In this document: piece by piece, positions 39,547 through 47,768 of the stretch
Layout: every line of letters begins with the position of its first letter
Numbering within the stretch: the first letter of the stretch is position 1
Assembly (NCBI RefSeq): GCF_900110685.1
Contig: NZ_FOES01000019.1
Span: forward strand, 1 to 47,822
Direction: 5' to 3'
Origin: Piscibacillus halophilus
GTDB lineage: Bacteria > Bacillota > Bacilli > Bacillales > Alkalibacillaceae
Length of the DNA stretch: 47,822 bases
Translations under genes and position numbers: made by a program
Notes under the pieces: model-generated
What the model was told of the DNA's origin: nothing
The model's database searches: none
What the model saw: only the letters and a program-made list of their open reading frames with translations

Positions 39547-41079
39547 ATGGAAAAACAACGCAAAGGTCTTTTTCAGCGTTTTCTTGATATGATTGAGAAT
39601 GTAGGTAATAAACTCCCACACCCGATTACATTATTTGCTATTTTAGCTCTAATTGTAATCGGATTATCTGCAGTCGTCTCAATGTTTGGTGTCAGTGTTG
39701 AGCACCCAGGTGAAGAAGGGGAAATAGTTGAAGTTAAAAACTTGCTTAGCACTGAAGGAATTCAATATTTATTTGAAAGCATGGTAGACAACTTCATTGG
39801 ATTCGCACCACTAGGCGTAGTATTAGCAACTATGCTAGGTATTGGTATTGCTGAGCGCACAGGGTTAATTAGTGCCAGCTTACGTGGGTTTGTTTTATCT
39901 GTACCACAAAAACTAATTACTGCAGGTCTTGTATTTGCAGGTATTATGTCAAGTGTGGCTTCTGACGCAGGTTACGTAGTATTACCACCATTAGGTGCTG
40001 TGATCTTCGCTGGACTTGGTCGTCACCCATTAGCAGGTCTTGCAGCAGCATTTGCTGGTGTGTCAGCTGGTTTCAGTGCGAACTTATTCTTATCGGCTAC
40101 AGACGCAATGTTAGGTGAGCTAACCATTGATGCGGTAAAAATCATTGATTCAGCATACGCTGAAACGATGAACATTGCGATGAACTACTGGTTTATTATT
40201 GCATCCGTATTCTTACTAACATTCGTTGGTGCTTGGGTAACTGAAAAAGTTGTAGAACCTCGCTTAGGTGAGTATAAAGGTGACTATCGTGAAAACCTAA
40301 ATGGTTTAACTGCTATTGAGAAAAAAGGTCTTAAGTGGGCTGGTATTTCACTACTAGTATCTGTTGTCTTAACATCTCTATTAATCGTACCAGCAGACGC
40401 ACCATTACGTGGCGAAGAAGGCGCAATTATTCAATCGCCATTCATGTCATCACTAGTACCAATTATTATGTTACTGTTCTTTATCCCTGGTTTATTCTAC
40501 GGAATTGCCACTAAGAACATTAAGAGCGACAAGGATGTTGCGAAACAGTTAACCGATACAATGGCATCAATGGGAATGTTTATTGTACTAGCCTTCACAG
40601 CTGGTCAGTTCGTCGCTTATTTCGCGGAATCGAATATGGGACTAGTTCTAGGTGTGTTAGGTGCTAATTTCTTAGATGCGATTAGTTTACAAGGTATACC
40701 TTTAATCACTTTATTTATTATCGTTGTAGGGTTTATCAACCTATTCATTGGTAGTGCATCAGCAAAATGGGCGATGCTTGCACCAGTATTCGTACCAATT
40801 ATGATGCAGTTAGGGTATTCACCTGAAATGACCCAAATGGCATATCGTATTGCCGATTCAGCTACAAACATTATTACACCATTAATGACCTACTTTGCGA
40901 TTATTATCGCATTTGCACAAAAGTATGATAAGAAGATGGGTATTGGTACGCTAATCTCCGTAATGTTCCCATACTCAATTGCATTTATGATCTTCTGGAC
41001 AATAATGTTAATTGTATGGATGCTATTCGGAATCGAATTAGGACCAGGTTCACCAATTCTTTATGATTACAATGGGTAA
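39547..41079 (+). CDS. AbgT-family transporter
   Basis: 510 residues with 11 or more membrane segments and two re-entrant-like regions. The AbgT family signature is clear in FLDMIENVGNKLPHPITLFA, FAPLGVVLATMLGIGIAERTG, SSVASDAGYVVLPPLGA and SASAKWAMLAPVFVPIMM. E. coli AbgT imports p-aminobenzoyl-glutamate; other members export sulfonamides. No peptidase (AbgAB) is adjacent. AAAGGAG precedes the ATG. It has its own AT-rich promoter region after the repeat array and a terminator downstream, so it is monocistronic. Confidence 0.92.
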   Translation: MEKQRKGLFQRFLDMIENVGNKLPHPITLFAILALIVIGLSAVVSMFGVSVEHPGEEGEIVEVKNLLSTEGIQYLFESMVDNFIGFAPLGVVLATMLGIGIAERTGLISASLRGFVLSVPQKLITAGLVFAGIMSSVASDAGYVVLPPLGAVIFAGLGRHPLAGLAAAFAGVSAGFSANLFLSATDAMLGELTIDAVKIIDSAYAETMNIAMNYWFIIASVFLLTFVGAWVTEKVVEPRLGEYKGDYRENLNGLTAIEKKGLKWAGISLLVSVVLTSLLIVPADAPLRGEEGAIIQSPFMSSLVPIIMLLFFIPGLFYGIATKNIKSDKDVAKQLTDTMASMGMFIVLAFTAGQFVAYFAESNMGLVLGVLGANFLDAISLQGIPLITLFIIVVGFINLFIGSASAKWAMLAPVFVPIMMQLGYSPEMTQMAYRIADSATNIITPLMTYFAIIIAFAQKYDKKMGIGTLISVMFPYSIAFMIFWTIMLIVWMLFGIELGPGSPILYDYNG

Positions 41080-41085
41080 TATAGT

Positions 41086-41120
41086 AAAAACTCTCAGTCA
41101 AAAAGGCTGAGAGTTTTTTT
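41086..41120 (+). terminator. Terminator after the AbgT gene
   Basis: AAAAACTCTCAG pairs with CTGAGAGTTTTTTT, a 12-bp stem ending in T7. Confidence 0.9.
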
Positions 41121-41187
41121 ATGTAGCTACATATAATTCACGGATAACAAATAGGAAAAGTTGCAATTATAGTTAAAAATAATAAAA

Positions 41188-41215
41188 GCCTTGACCCATT
41201 AATTTGGGTCAAGGC
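41188..41215 (-). terminator. Terminator of the acidic lipoprotein gene
   Basis: GCCTTGACCCA (41188-41198) and TGGGTCAAGGC (41205-41215) are perfect inverted copies; on the reverse strand a TTTTATTATT tract follows. Confidence 0.85.
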
Positions 41216-41225
41216 CTCATATGAA

Positions 41226-41828
41226 TTATTCTTCTTCATCTTCTTCGGTTTGATCGTCTGGATGTTCACCATCTAAGTATTCGAAGTCTAAATCATCAAT
41301 TAACCATTCGTCATCTTCTTTGACAAGGTTGTAAGTATAATCACCACGGTTTTCTTCGGCATCTCCAGCAATTCTAAAGAAGAAGAATTTATGATCGTCT
41401 GCTAATGAGTAAATATCAAATGTATCCGCATCGACTGTAACGGTGAAATCTTGGTCTACCCAAGTTAATTCGCCGTCGTTTTCTTCAACAATTGTTTCAG
41501 CAATGTTGTGCGCATACGATTCAGTGACAGGTGCATTTTCTATGAAATAATTAGCCACTTCTTCAATTGAAGTGAATTCCTGAACTGTTGAATCTTCAAC
41601 ATATTCTTCTTGGAATTGCTCCATAGCTTCATTGTAAGCATCCATCGCAGATTCTACTTGTTCTTCATCGCTAGCCTCTGTATCAGAGTCTTCATCTGTG
41701 TTTTCTGTTTCTTCGTTATTTTGTTCAGAACCATTCGTTGATCCTTCTGATTCTTCAGCGTTGTCGTTACTACCACAAGCTGCAAGAATTAGCATAAGAG
41801 TTACTAAAAGTACCCCTAAATAACGCAT
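41226..41828 (-). CDS. Acidic secreted lipoprotein of unknown function
   Basis: 200 residues. The signal peptide ends in the lipobox LILAAC (Cys18), followed by a low-complexity acidic linker of about 60 residues (Glu, Asp, Asn, Ser). A small folded domain follows (AMEQFQEEYVED to EDDEWLIDDLDFEYLDG), resembling DUF4878/NTF2-like lipoprotein domains. The tail is again strongly acidic. It is anchored on the outer membrane face; the high acid content fits a salt-rich habitat. A good sigma-A promoter and a terminator bracket the gene, so it is monocistronic. Confidence 0.8.
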   Translation of the reverse strand: MRYLGVLLVTLMLILAACGSNDNAEESEGSTNGSEQNNEETENTDEDSDTEASDEEQVESAMDAYNEAMEQFQEEYVEDSTVQEFTSIEEVANYFIENAPVTESYAHNIAETIVEENDGELTWVDQDFTVTVDADTFDIYSLADDHKFFFFRIAGDAEENRGDYTYNLVKEDDEWLIDDLDFEYLDGEHPDDQTEEDEEE

Positions 41829-41872
41829 GAAACTCCCTCCCTTTAATTGTGATATTTGTGACTCCGAGAGAA

Positions 41873-41901
41873 ATTATATCGTGTGCCGAAATAAAAATCA
41901 A
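41873..41901 (-). promoter_or_regulatory. Sigma-A promoter of the lipoprotein gene
   Basis: On the reverse strand, TTGATT (41901-41896) and TATAAT (41878-41873) are separated by 17 bp. Confidence 0.7.
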
Positions 41902-42032
41902 TCAAAATAGTACCGTTTTTCCCAATTTTTTCACATTTTCTATAACAATCGACATTAAGACTTCAACACATTAAAAAGTGTTTGTTATAATAAACTAAAT
42001 TTAAATGAAAAGATACAGGGAGGGTGATTTGA

Positions 42033-43130
42033 ATGACTCATGTAGTAATCGGTGCAGGAATTGTTGGTGCATCAGCTGCTTATCATCTTGTGAAAAAGGG
42101 GCATGACGTTGTATTAATAGACAATAATCTGGAAGGTAGAGCTACTACAGCAGGTGCTGGAATTATTTGTCCGTGGGTTTCAAGTATTGACGATCAGGCG
42201 TGGTATACGTTAGCAAGAGGTGGAGCTTTATATTATCCGAATTTGATCAGTGAATTGGAAAAAGACGGTGAGACCAATACAGGCTATGGTTTAACAGGTG
42301 CACTTGCTGTCAGTGAAGATGATAAAGAAATCGATGAAATCTATCAACATGTACAAAAAAAGAAGAAAGACACAGAGTTTATTGGTGAAGTAAAAAAACT
42401 AGATCACGATCAAGCTAAAGAACTTTTTCCGCCATTAAATAAAAAATTAAAAGCCCTTTATGTAGAAGGTGGAGCTAGGGTAGATGGAAAATTGCTTACT
42501 CAGGCTTTAGTCAATAGTTTTGTAAATAATGGTGGTAGATTAGTAGAAAATACAGCTCAATTAGAAAGAAAAGATGACCAAGTTTTAGTCAAAATAGGCA
42601 AGGAAACGATTGAAGCAAATGAAGTAATCGTCGCTGCAGGGGCTTGGTCAAATGACTTACTGGATCCATTAGATTTAAAAATTAACCTTGAAGCTCAACG
42701 TGGTCAGATTGTCCATTTGAAAGTTGACGAAGATACCTCTAAATGGCCGGCAGTGTTACCGCAATCTAGTCACTACATGGTGGCCTTTAATGATTCAAGA
42801 ATCGCTTTTGGAGCCACACGAGAAGATGGAAGTGGCTTTGATTATCGAATGACAGCAGGTGGAGTCCAAGAAGTGTTGAATGAAGGTTTAAGTGTAGCGC
42901 CAGGATTGGAAGATGCGACATTAGGAGAAGTACGTATTGGTTTTAGGCCAAAAAGCCCAGATTTTAAACCTTACTTTGGTAAAGTAGAAACGTATGATAA
43001 TCTCACAATCGCAACAGGTCTGGGTGCAACGGGTCTAACAATCGGACCTTACCTAGGAAAATTAGCTGCCCAGTTAGTTAGTGGGGAAGAGCTAAAGATT
43101 GAATTATCAAACTATAATCCATTTAGATAA
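42033..43130 (+). CDS. FAD-dependent amino-acid oxidase/dehydrogenase (DAO family), paralogue 2
   Basis: 365 residues. VVIGAGIVGASAAYHLVKKG is the FAD-binding fold, then TTAGAGIICPWVS, EGGARVDGKLLTQAL, VAAGAWSNDLL and LTIATGLGATGLTIGPYLG. It aligns along its whole length with the product of 36198-37250, so the two are paralogues. It is a probable oxidase or dehydrogenase for glycine, sarcosine or a D-amino acid; the exact substrate is unknown. GGGAGGGTGATTTGA precedes the ATG, and a TATAAT box lies at 41986-41991. It is monocistronic and convergent with Hsp20. Confidence 0.85.
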   Translation: MTHVVIGAGIVGASAAYHLVKKGHDVVLIDNNLEGRATTAGAGIICPWVSSIDDQAWYTLARGGALYYPNLISELEKDGETNTGYGLTGALAVSEDDKEIDEIYQHVQKKKKDTEFIGEVKKLDHDQAKELFPPLNKKLKALYVEGGARVDGKLLTQALVNSFVNNGGRLVENTAQLERKDDQVLVKIGKETIEANEVIVAAGAWSNDLLDPLDLKINLEAQRGQIVHLKVDEDTSKWPAVLPQSSHYMVAFNDSRIAFGATREDGSGFDYRMTAGGVQEVLNEGLSVAPGLEDATLGEVRIGFRPKSPDFKPYFGKVETYDNLTIATGLGATGLTIGPYLGKLAAQLVSGEELKIELSNYNPFR

Positions 43131-43139
43131 ATAAAATTG

Positions 43140-43171
43140 GCTGTTGAGAACAATGTCTCAACAGCTTTTTT
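43140..43171. terminator. Terminator between the FAD oxidase and Hsp20 genes
   Basis: GCTGTTGAGA (43140-43149) and TCTCAACAGC (43156-43165) are perfect inverted copies, followed by T6. Its T-tract touches the Hsp20 stop codon, and the reverse strand has CAATTTTATTT, so it may serve both genes. Confidence 0.85.
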
Positions 43172-43610
43172 AATCATCAAGGAGAATGCGGTAAGTTTGA
43201 GAATTGTTTTGTTTGTTGTATGGTTTTGGTACTTTTAATTGTAATAACCCGTTTTCAAATGTTCCTTTGATTTGTTGTTCGTCGATTTCACCGATATAAA
43301 AGCTACGTTCGAATGATCCATACGTACGTTCTTTTCGAATGTATTGTTCATTATCGTTATTAGTTTCATATAATTCGTTTTTCTGACCTTTGATAGTTAA
43401 ATATTCATTTTTGTACTCAACGATTAAGTCATTTTTAGAGTAACCAGGTAATTCAGCACTAATTTCGTATTCATCACCTTTGTCTATGACATCTACTTTT
43501 GGGATTTGTACATTAAACTGACTGAATAAGGATCTATCTTCAAGGTCTCTGTCAAATAATTTTGGTATAAAATCAAGGAAATCACGTTTGTTTGGAAATA
43601 GATTTGCCAT
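43170..43610 (-). CDS. Hsp20/alpha-crystallin family small heat-shock protein
   Basis: 146 residues from ATG 43610 (TAGGAGGTGATTTCA upstream; an earlier in-frame ATG lies inside this site). The alpha-crystallin domain spans about 38-135: VDVIDKGDEYEISAELPGY, LTIKGQKNELYE, ERSFYIGEIDEQQIKGTFEN and GLLQLKVPKP, the last being the G-x-L signature. It is an ATP-independent holdase chaperone. No CIRCE or obvious CtsR repeat is visible in the short upstream gap. Confidence 0.92.
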   Translation of the reverse strand: MANLFPNKRDFLDFIPKLFDRDLEDRSLFSQFNVQIPKVDVIDKGDEYEISAELPGYSKNDLIVEYKNEYLTIKGQKNELYETNNDNEQYIRKERTYGSFERSFYIGEIDEQQIKGTFENGLLQLKVPKPYNKQNNSQTYRILLDD

Positions 43611-43713
43611 TGAAATCACCTCCTAAAGATTCCTTTCATTAATTTATTATCACGTTATGGATCCTCTTAAACCTTATTACCAAGAACATTCATATGTTTA
43701 ATCTACATTGTAA

Positions 43714-43727
43714 GTGGTATATATCAC
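43714..43727. promoter_or_regulatory. Near-palindrome upstream of the BCCT gene
   Basis: GTGGTATATATCAC is a 14-bp near-palindrome (12 of 14) about 36 bp before the BCCT start. It could be an operator for the GntR/FCD regulator encoded downstream; a related CGATATATTGG sits in that regulator's own promoter. Confidence 0.3.
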
Positions 43728-43762
43728 ACTATCTTGAAACAAAGTTTAGGAGGTTAAAGTGT

Positions 43763-45316
43763 ATGAAACAGAGATTCCTAGTTAATAAGTGGAAGATGAT
43801 CGATTTTCGTATATTTTTACCCTCAATTCTACTAATCATATTGATTAGTATTCCATTCTCATTATATGAATCTGAATCATTGGAGTTACTTAACTCAATT
43901 TTTGATTCCATTGTAAATGCATTTAGTTGGGGTTATATTTGGTATGCGATAATATTACTAGGTGCAGGACTCTATTTATCATTTTCTAAATATGGAAAAG
44001 TAGTCTTTGGAGATCCAAATGAAAAACCTAGATTTACGTTGTTTCAATATGCAGCTATTTTAATTGCCATGGGTGTAGGCTCAACAATCATGAGAACAGG
44101 TATGGTGCAATGGTCACAAGTGGTGAATGACCCACCATTTGGATTAGAGCCGGGTTCACAAGAGGCTTTATTATGGGGAAACGCTTATAGTATGTTTCTA
44201 TGGAGTTTCCAAGTGTTTGCGATTTTTGTGATGGCAGCACCAGCTATGGCTTATGTGATTCACGTAAAAAAACGTCCTTTAATGCGCATTTCAGAAGCTT
44301 GTCGCGTTATTTTTGGCGACCGTTTTACTGATGGCATTGGAGGAAAAGTTATTGATATTCTATTTTTAGTGAGTATTTTATCTGGAGCTGCTGTGACGCT
44401 CGGCCTTGGAACCCCGATTATTACATCGAATTTATCCGCTTTGTTAAATATTGAAATTACATTTGGATTAACCATGATTGTGACTTTTATTTGGGTCTTC
44501 ATGTTTTCGGTCAGTGCGTATTTAGGAATTGAAAAAGGAATTAAGAGATTAAGTACGTTTAATATTTATCTTGCTGGTGGACTCGCTGTATTTATATTAG
44601 TTGCAGGTCCGGGAATTTTTATATTAGATTACTTTACCGATACAGTTGGGCATCTATTAAACAATTATTTAAAATTATCATTTTACACAGAATCTGTTGC
44701 CAGTGAGACAACATCGCATATTCAAAGTCATATGATTTTTTGGTTCGCCTATAGTGCGACATGGGCTATGCTTCATAGCGTATTTGCTGCGAAAATATCG
44801 AGGGGACGGACTGTAAAAGAGATGATTTTAACCTATTTATTAGCACCGACAGCCCTCTCCTGGATTGCAACAGGTATTTTGGGTGGACTAGGTGTTCACT
44901 CTCAGATAACAGGTCAAATAGATGTGCTAAATCGCATTGAAGATACTGAACCTGTTAATGTGATTCCTCATATTTTATCAGCTCTTCCATGGTCGAGCGT
45001 GATTATGATCATATTTATTGTAGTGTCAATGATATTCTTGACGACGACGCTCGATTCAACAACGTATACGATTGCGGCTTACTCTAGTAAAAGAGATATG
45101 AGTCGTAAAGAACCTTCTAAATACGCACGAATTTTAACAGCCGCGATTATTACGACATTGGCGCTCATTCTGATGCAGATTGGTGGATTAGCCCCACTGG
45201 AAGTAATATCAGGGTTGATGGGTCTGCCAATCATTATTCTTCAATTCTTAACCATTTACGCAGCTAAAAAAATGATGGATGAAGATCAAGCGTGGATTCA
45301 TAACGTAAGAAAATAA
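43763..45316 (+). CDS. BCCT-family transporter lacking the usual aromatic-box motif
   Basis: 517 residues from ATG 43763 (TTAGGAGGTTAAAGTGT upstream; the frame is open earlier without a ribosome site). It has about twelve membrane segments and the conserved BCCT loop ISRGRTVKEMI, preceded by a segment that in betaine carriers reads FYWAWW-like but here is MIFWFAYSATWAML. LTTTLDSTTYTIAAYSS in the segment near 430-450 and the early GVGSTIMRTGMVQWSQVV also deviate from betaine carriers. It is a secondary transporter, probably Na+- or H+-coupled or an antiporter, for a compound other than glycine betaine. The regulator and PLP enzyme downstream suggest an amino-acid-like substrate. Confidence 0.85.
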   Translation: MKQRFLVNKWKMIDFRIFLPSILLIILISIPFSLYESESLELLNSIFDSIVNAFSWGYIWYAIILLGAGLYLSFSKYGKVVFGDPNEKPRFTLFQYAAILIAMGVGSTIMRTGMVQWSQVVNDPPFGLEPGSQEALLWGNAYSMFLWSFQVFAIFVMAAPAMAYVIHVKKRPLMRISEACRVIFGDRFTDGIGGKVIDILFLVSILSGAAVTLGLGTPIITSNLSALLNIEITFGLTMIVTFIWVFMFSVSAYLGIEKGIKRLSTFNIYLAGGLAVFILVAGPGIFILDYFTDTVGHLLNNYLKLSFYTESVASETTSHIQSHMIFWFAYSATWAMLHSVFAAKISRGRTVKEMILTYLLAPTALSWIATGILGGLGVHSQITGQIDVLNRIEDTEPVNVIPHILSALPWSSVIMIIFIVVSMIFLTTTLDSTTYTIAAYSSKRDMSRKEPSKYARILTAAIITTLALILMQIGGLAPLEVISGLMGLPIIILQFLTIYAAKKMMDEDQAWIHNVRK

Positions 45317-45319
45317 TTT

Positions 45320-45369
45320 ATAGCCTGTCTATTCTCAATGGTTAAAGGGAGTAGACGGGCTATATTTTA
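45320..45369 (+). terminator. Terminator after the BCCT gene
   Basis: ATAGCCTGTCTA (45320-45331) pairs with TAGACGGGCTAT (45352-45363), with one G-U pair and a 20-nt loop, followed by an ATTTTAT tract. Confidence 0.75.
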
Positions 45370-45385
45370 TTACGAATATTCACAA

Positions 45386-45414
45386 TTGACTTAATATTAA
45401 ATATGCGATATATT
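45386..45414 (+). promoter_or_regulatory. Sigma-A promoter of the GntR gene, implying a leaderless mRNA
   Basis: TTGACT (45386-45391), a 17-bp spacer and TATATT (45409-45414). The expected start, about 7 nt downstream, coincides with the A of the ATG at 45421. Confidence 0.55.
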
Positions 45415-45420
45415 GGTTTT

Positions 45421-46074
45421 ATGAAAACATTAAATTCAATAAAAACCATTCAAAGACAATCTTTAAGAGAACAAATTTATCAACAATTAAAGGTTGCCAT
45501 CATACGGCTTGAGCTAGAACCGGGGGAGAAAGTTAATGACCAGGAATTAGCAAAGCAGTTTAATGTAAGCCGTACGCCAGTACGCGAAGCTTTACGCCGA
45601 CTAGAAGATGAAGAACTCGTCTTTACCAACCCTGGAGCGTACACACGTGTTGCGAAGATTGATTTAGAGGAGGTGAAACAAGCAACGACTGTTGTAGCTT
45701 CACTTCATGCACTCGCCGCAAAATTAGCCCTACCAAACCTTGCCCAATCTGACTTAGAAAAACTTGAAACTATAAATTTAAAATTAAAAAATGAATTAGA
45801 AACTAAAAACATTATCAATGCTATAGAAGCTGATGATGAGTTTCATAAAGTGTTTTTAGATCTGTCCCAAAATATCCAGATACAAAAAGCATTAGATCCC
45901 GTGGAATCAAAAATTCGACGTTTAGAATTTGCTAAGTTCAACTCTGTTGAAGGAATAAACTCGGTTAGTGATCACCAACTCATAATAGAAGCATGCCGAG
46001 ATTCAAAAATAGATACAGTCACAAGCCTCGTAGAAAAGAACTGGATGAGTTTATTCGATTTATTAACTCAATGA
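45421..46074 (+). CDS. GntR-family regulator, FCD subfamily
   Basis: 217 residues from ATG 45421. The N-terminal winged HTH is SLREQIYQQLKVAIIRLEL, EPGEKVNDQELAKQF and NVSRTPVREALRRLEDEEL. The helical FCD ligand domain follows, with DDEFHKVF and a late SDHQLIIEAC that supplies metal-binding His residues. No ribosome site precedes either this ATG or the in-frame ATG at 45403, and the promoter places the transcript start at this codon, so it may be leaderless. It sits between the BCCT and SHMT-like genes and presumably controls one or both, with their substrate as effector. Confidence 0.9.
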   Translation: MKTLNSIKTIQRQSLREQIYQQLKVAIIRLELEPGEKVNDQELAKQFNVSRTPVREALRRLEDEELVFTNPGAYTRVAKIDLEEVKQATTVVASLHALAAKLALPNLAQSDLEKLETINLKLKNELETKNIINAIEADDEFHKVFLDLSQNIQIQKALDPVESKIRRLEFAKFNSVEGINSVSDHQLIIEACRDSKIDTVTSLVEKNWMSLFDLLTQ

Positions 46075-46089
46075 TTAGGAGGTATTTTA

Positions 46090-47424
46090 GTGAGTGTGAC
46101 AGGTGACAAAACAGAGGTTCATGACGAAAAGGTATTGGATTGGGCGAGAAAACTGATTGAAAAGAGTCAATCCGAAAGACTCGTTGTAGATGAAGTCTTT
46201 AATTCGGTTCGGAGAAATGAAATTTGGCGCGGGAATGAATGTTTAAATTTATTAGCTCCCGAAGCCCCTACTAGTCCGCTTGTAAGAGAACTTTTATCTT
46301 CTGAAGTTGGGACACGAGCAGCAGAAGGTCATATTGGTAAATTAGAACGTTGGTTTGCTGGAACACAGTTTATTGATGAAATTGAAGCATTATGTATAGA
46401 GCTTCTGAAGAAGGCATTTGGAGTAAGTTATGCTGATCATCGATTAGTTGCAAGCATGATTGGAAATATGACGGTATATACAACTTTAACTGAACCAGGA
46501 GATTCGATTATGAGTTTAACCCAACCATTTGGAGGTCATTCTAGTAATCGATATGATGGTCCAGCAGGAGTGAGAGGGGTTCGGGTTTATGATATCCCAA
46601 TAGATGAAAAAGAATTAACAGTAGATTTAGATGCATTTGAACGAGTTGCACGCGATATAAAACCAAGACTCGTATCACTAGGTGCTTCTATGACATTATT
46701 TCCACTACCAGTTAAAGAAATTTCAGAAATTGTTACTGAATGGAATGGAAAGGTCTACTTTGATGGTGCTCATCAATTAGGGTTAATTGGGGCAGGGTTA
46801 TTTCAAGATCCACTAAATGAAGGAGCAGATGTTATAACGGGCTCAGCAGGTAAAACCTTTAGTGGACCTCAAAGTGGAATCATTTTGTGGAATGATCCAA
46901 ACTTAACCAAGCCTTTGACTGATACAATTTTCCCAACTCTAGCTGCCACTCACCAAGTTAATCGTGTTGCGGCGTTAGCAGTTGCAGCTGCTGAGTTTAT
47001 TGCATTTGGCGAGGAATATATGAAACAAATTGTTAGCAACTCTAAAGCTCTTGCCAAAGCGCTTCATGAAAGAGGTATTCCAGTCCTAGGATCTCATAAA
47101 GGATTTACTGAGACTCATCAAGTCATTGCAGATGTAAGTGAATTTGGTGGGGGATACCATATTGCAAATAAGTTAGCTGAAGCTAATATAATCGTTAATA
47201 AAAATTTAATTTCTAAAGATCGTCCAGAAGATTGGGATAAACCAAGTGGGATTAGAATTGGTACGACAGAAGTGACTAGATTGGGTATGAAAGAGTCAGA
47301 AATGGACGTAGTTGCAGAATATATTTCAGGGATCATAAAGGATGAAAAGACAATAGATCATATTAAGAAAAAAGTTTTAGGTTTAAGGGAAGAATTTAAT
47401 AAAATACATTATTGTTTTGAATGA
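46090..47424 (+). CDS. SHMT-like (GlyA-related) PLP-dependent enzyme of unknown specificity
   Basis: 444 residues, fold type I PLP enzyme related to serine hydroxymethyltransferase. YFDGAHQLGLI supplies Asp225 and His228 for the cofactor, and the Schiff-base Lys is K255 in SAGKTFSGPQSG, where true GlyA reads THKTLRGPRGG-like. LLAPEAPTSP replaces the usual ASENFxS substrate segment. These differences point to a relative such as an alpha-methylserine aldolase/hydroxymethyltransferase or another beta-hydroxy-amino-acid aldolase. It starts with GTG after TTAGGAGGTATTTTA, 15 bp after the GntR gene, so the two are co-transcribed. The BCCT carrier upstream may bring in its substrate. Confidence 0.8.
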   Translation: MSVTGDKTEVHDEKVLDWARKLIEKSQSERLVVDEVFNSVRRNEIWRGNECLNLLAPEAPTSPLVRELLSSEVGTRAAEGHIGKLERWFAGTQFIDEIEALCIELLKKAFGVSYADHRLVASMIGNMTVYTTLTEPGDSIMSLTQPFGGHSSNRYDGPAGVRGVRVYDIPIDEKELTVDLDAFERVARDIKPRLVSLGASMTLFPLPVKEISEIVTEWNGKVYFDGAHQLGLIGAGLFQDPLNEGADVITGSAGKTFSGPQSGIILWNDPNLTKPLTDTIFPTLAATHQVNRVAALAVAAAEFIAFGEEYMKQIVSNSKALAKALHERGIPVLGSHKGFTETHQVIADVSEFGGGYHIANKLAEANIIVNKNLISKDRPEDWDKPSGIRIGTTEVTRLGMKESEMDVVAEYISGIIKDEKTIDHIKKKVLGLREEFNKIHYCFE

Positions 47425-47488
47425 AAATTTATAGGGTGTTCCAAATACTTTTAAAAGAAAGAACCACCGTGATAATTTATGAACTATA

Positions 47489-47536
47489 CCCCAGTTAGTG
47501 GACTAATAAAAAAAAGTTCCTAACTGGGGTTTTGTT
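47489..47536 (+). terminator. Terminator after the SHMT-like gene
   Basis: CCCCAGTTAG (47489-47498) and CTAACTGGGG (47520-47529) are perfect inverted copies, followed by TTTTGTT. Confidence 0.8.
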
Positions 47537-47610
47537 ATGTTGATTATCTCTCATTGTTATAATGAAATTAGTCATAACTAGGACGATTTATCAAAAGAAT
47601 TTTATGATCT

Positions 47611-47740
47611 GCCGCAGTGGAAATACACTTCGCTTTCCACGGGCACGGCTTCAACTTCCCAAAGTTCACTAACGTTCACTTTGGGTGATTTTCAGCTCGT
47701 GCTGTTCCCGTAGGAGTCTCGTGTATTTCTACTGCTGGTA
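47611..47740. repeat. Imperfect palindromic repeat of dispersed Bacillaceae type
   Basis: The outer arms GCAGTGGAAATACAC (47614-47628) and GTGTATTTCTACTGC (47721-47735) pair with one mismatch. Between them, GGGCACGGCTTCA and TTCAGCTCGTGCTGTTCCC can pair, and an inner stem CCCAAAGT/ACTTTGGG (47658-47665, 47678-47685) caps the structure. From memory it resembles the roughly 130-bp dispersed palindromes seen in many Bacillaceae genomes; this could not be checked. It may be a MITE or bear on the flanking transposon gene. Confidence 0.65.
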
Positions 47741-47768
47741 AGGATTAACGATAAAGAGGTGTTTAAAC

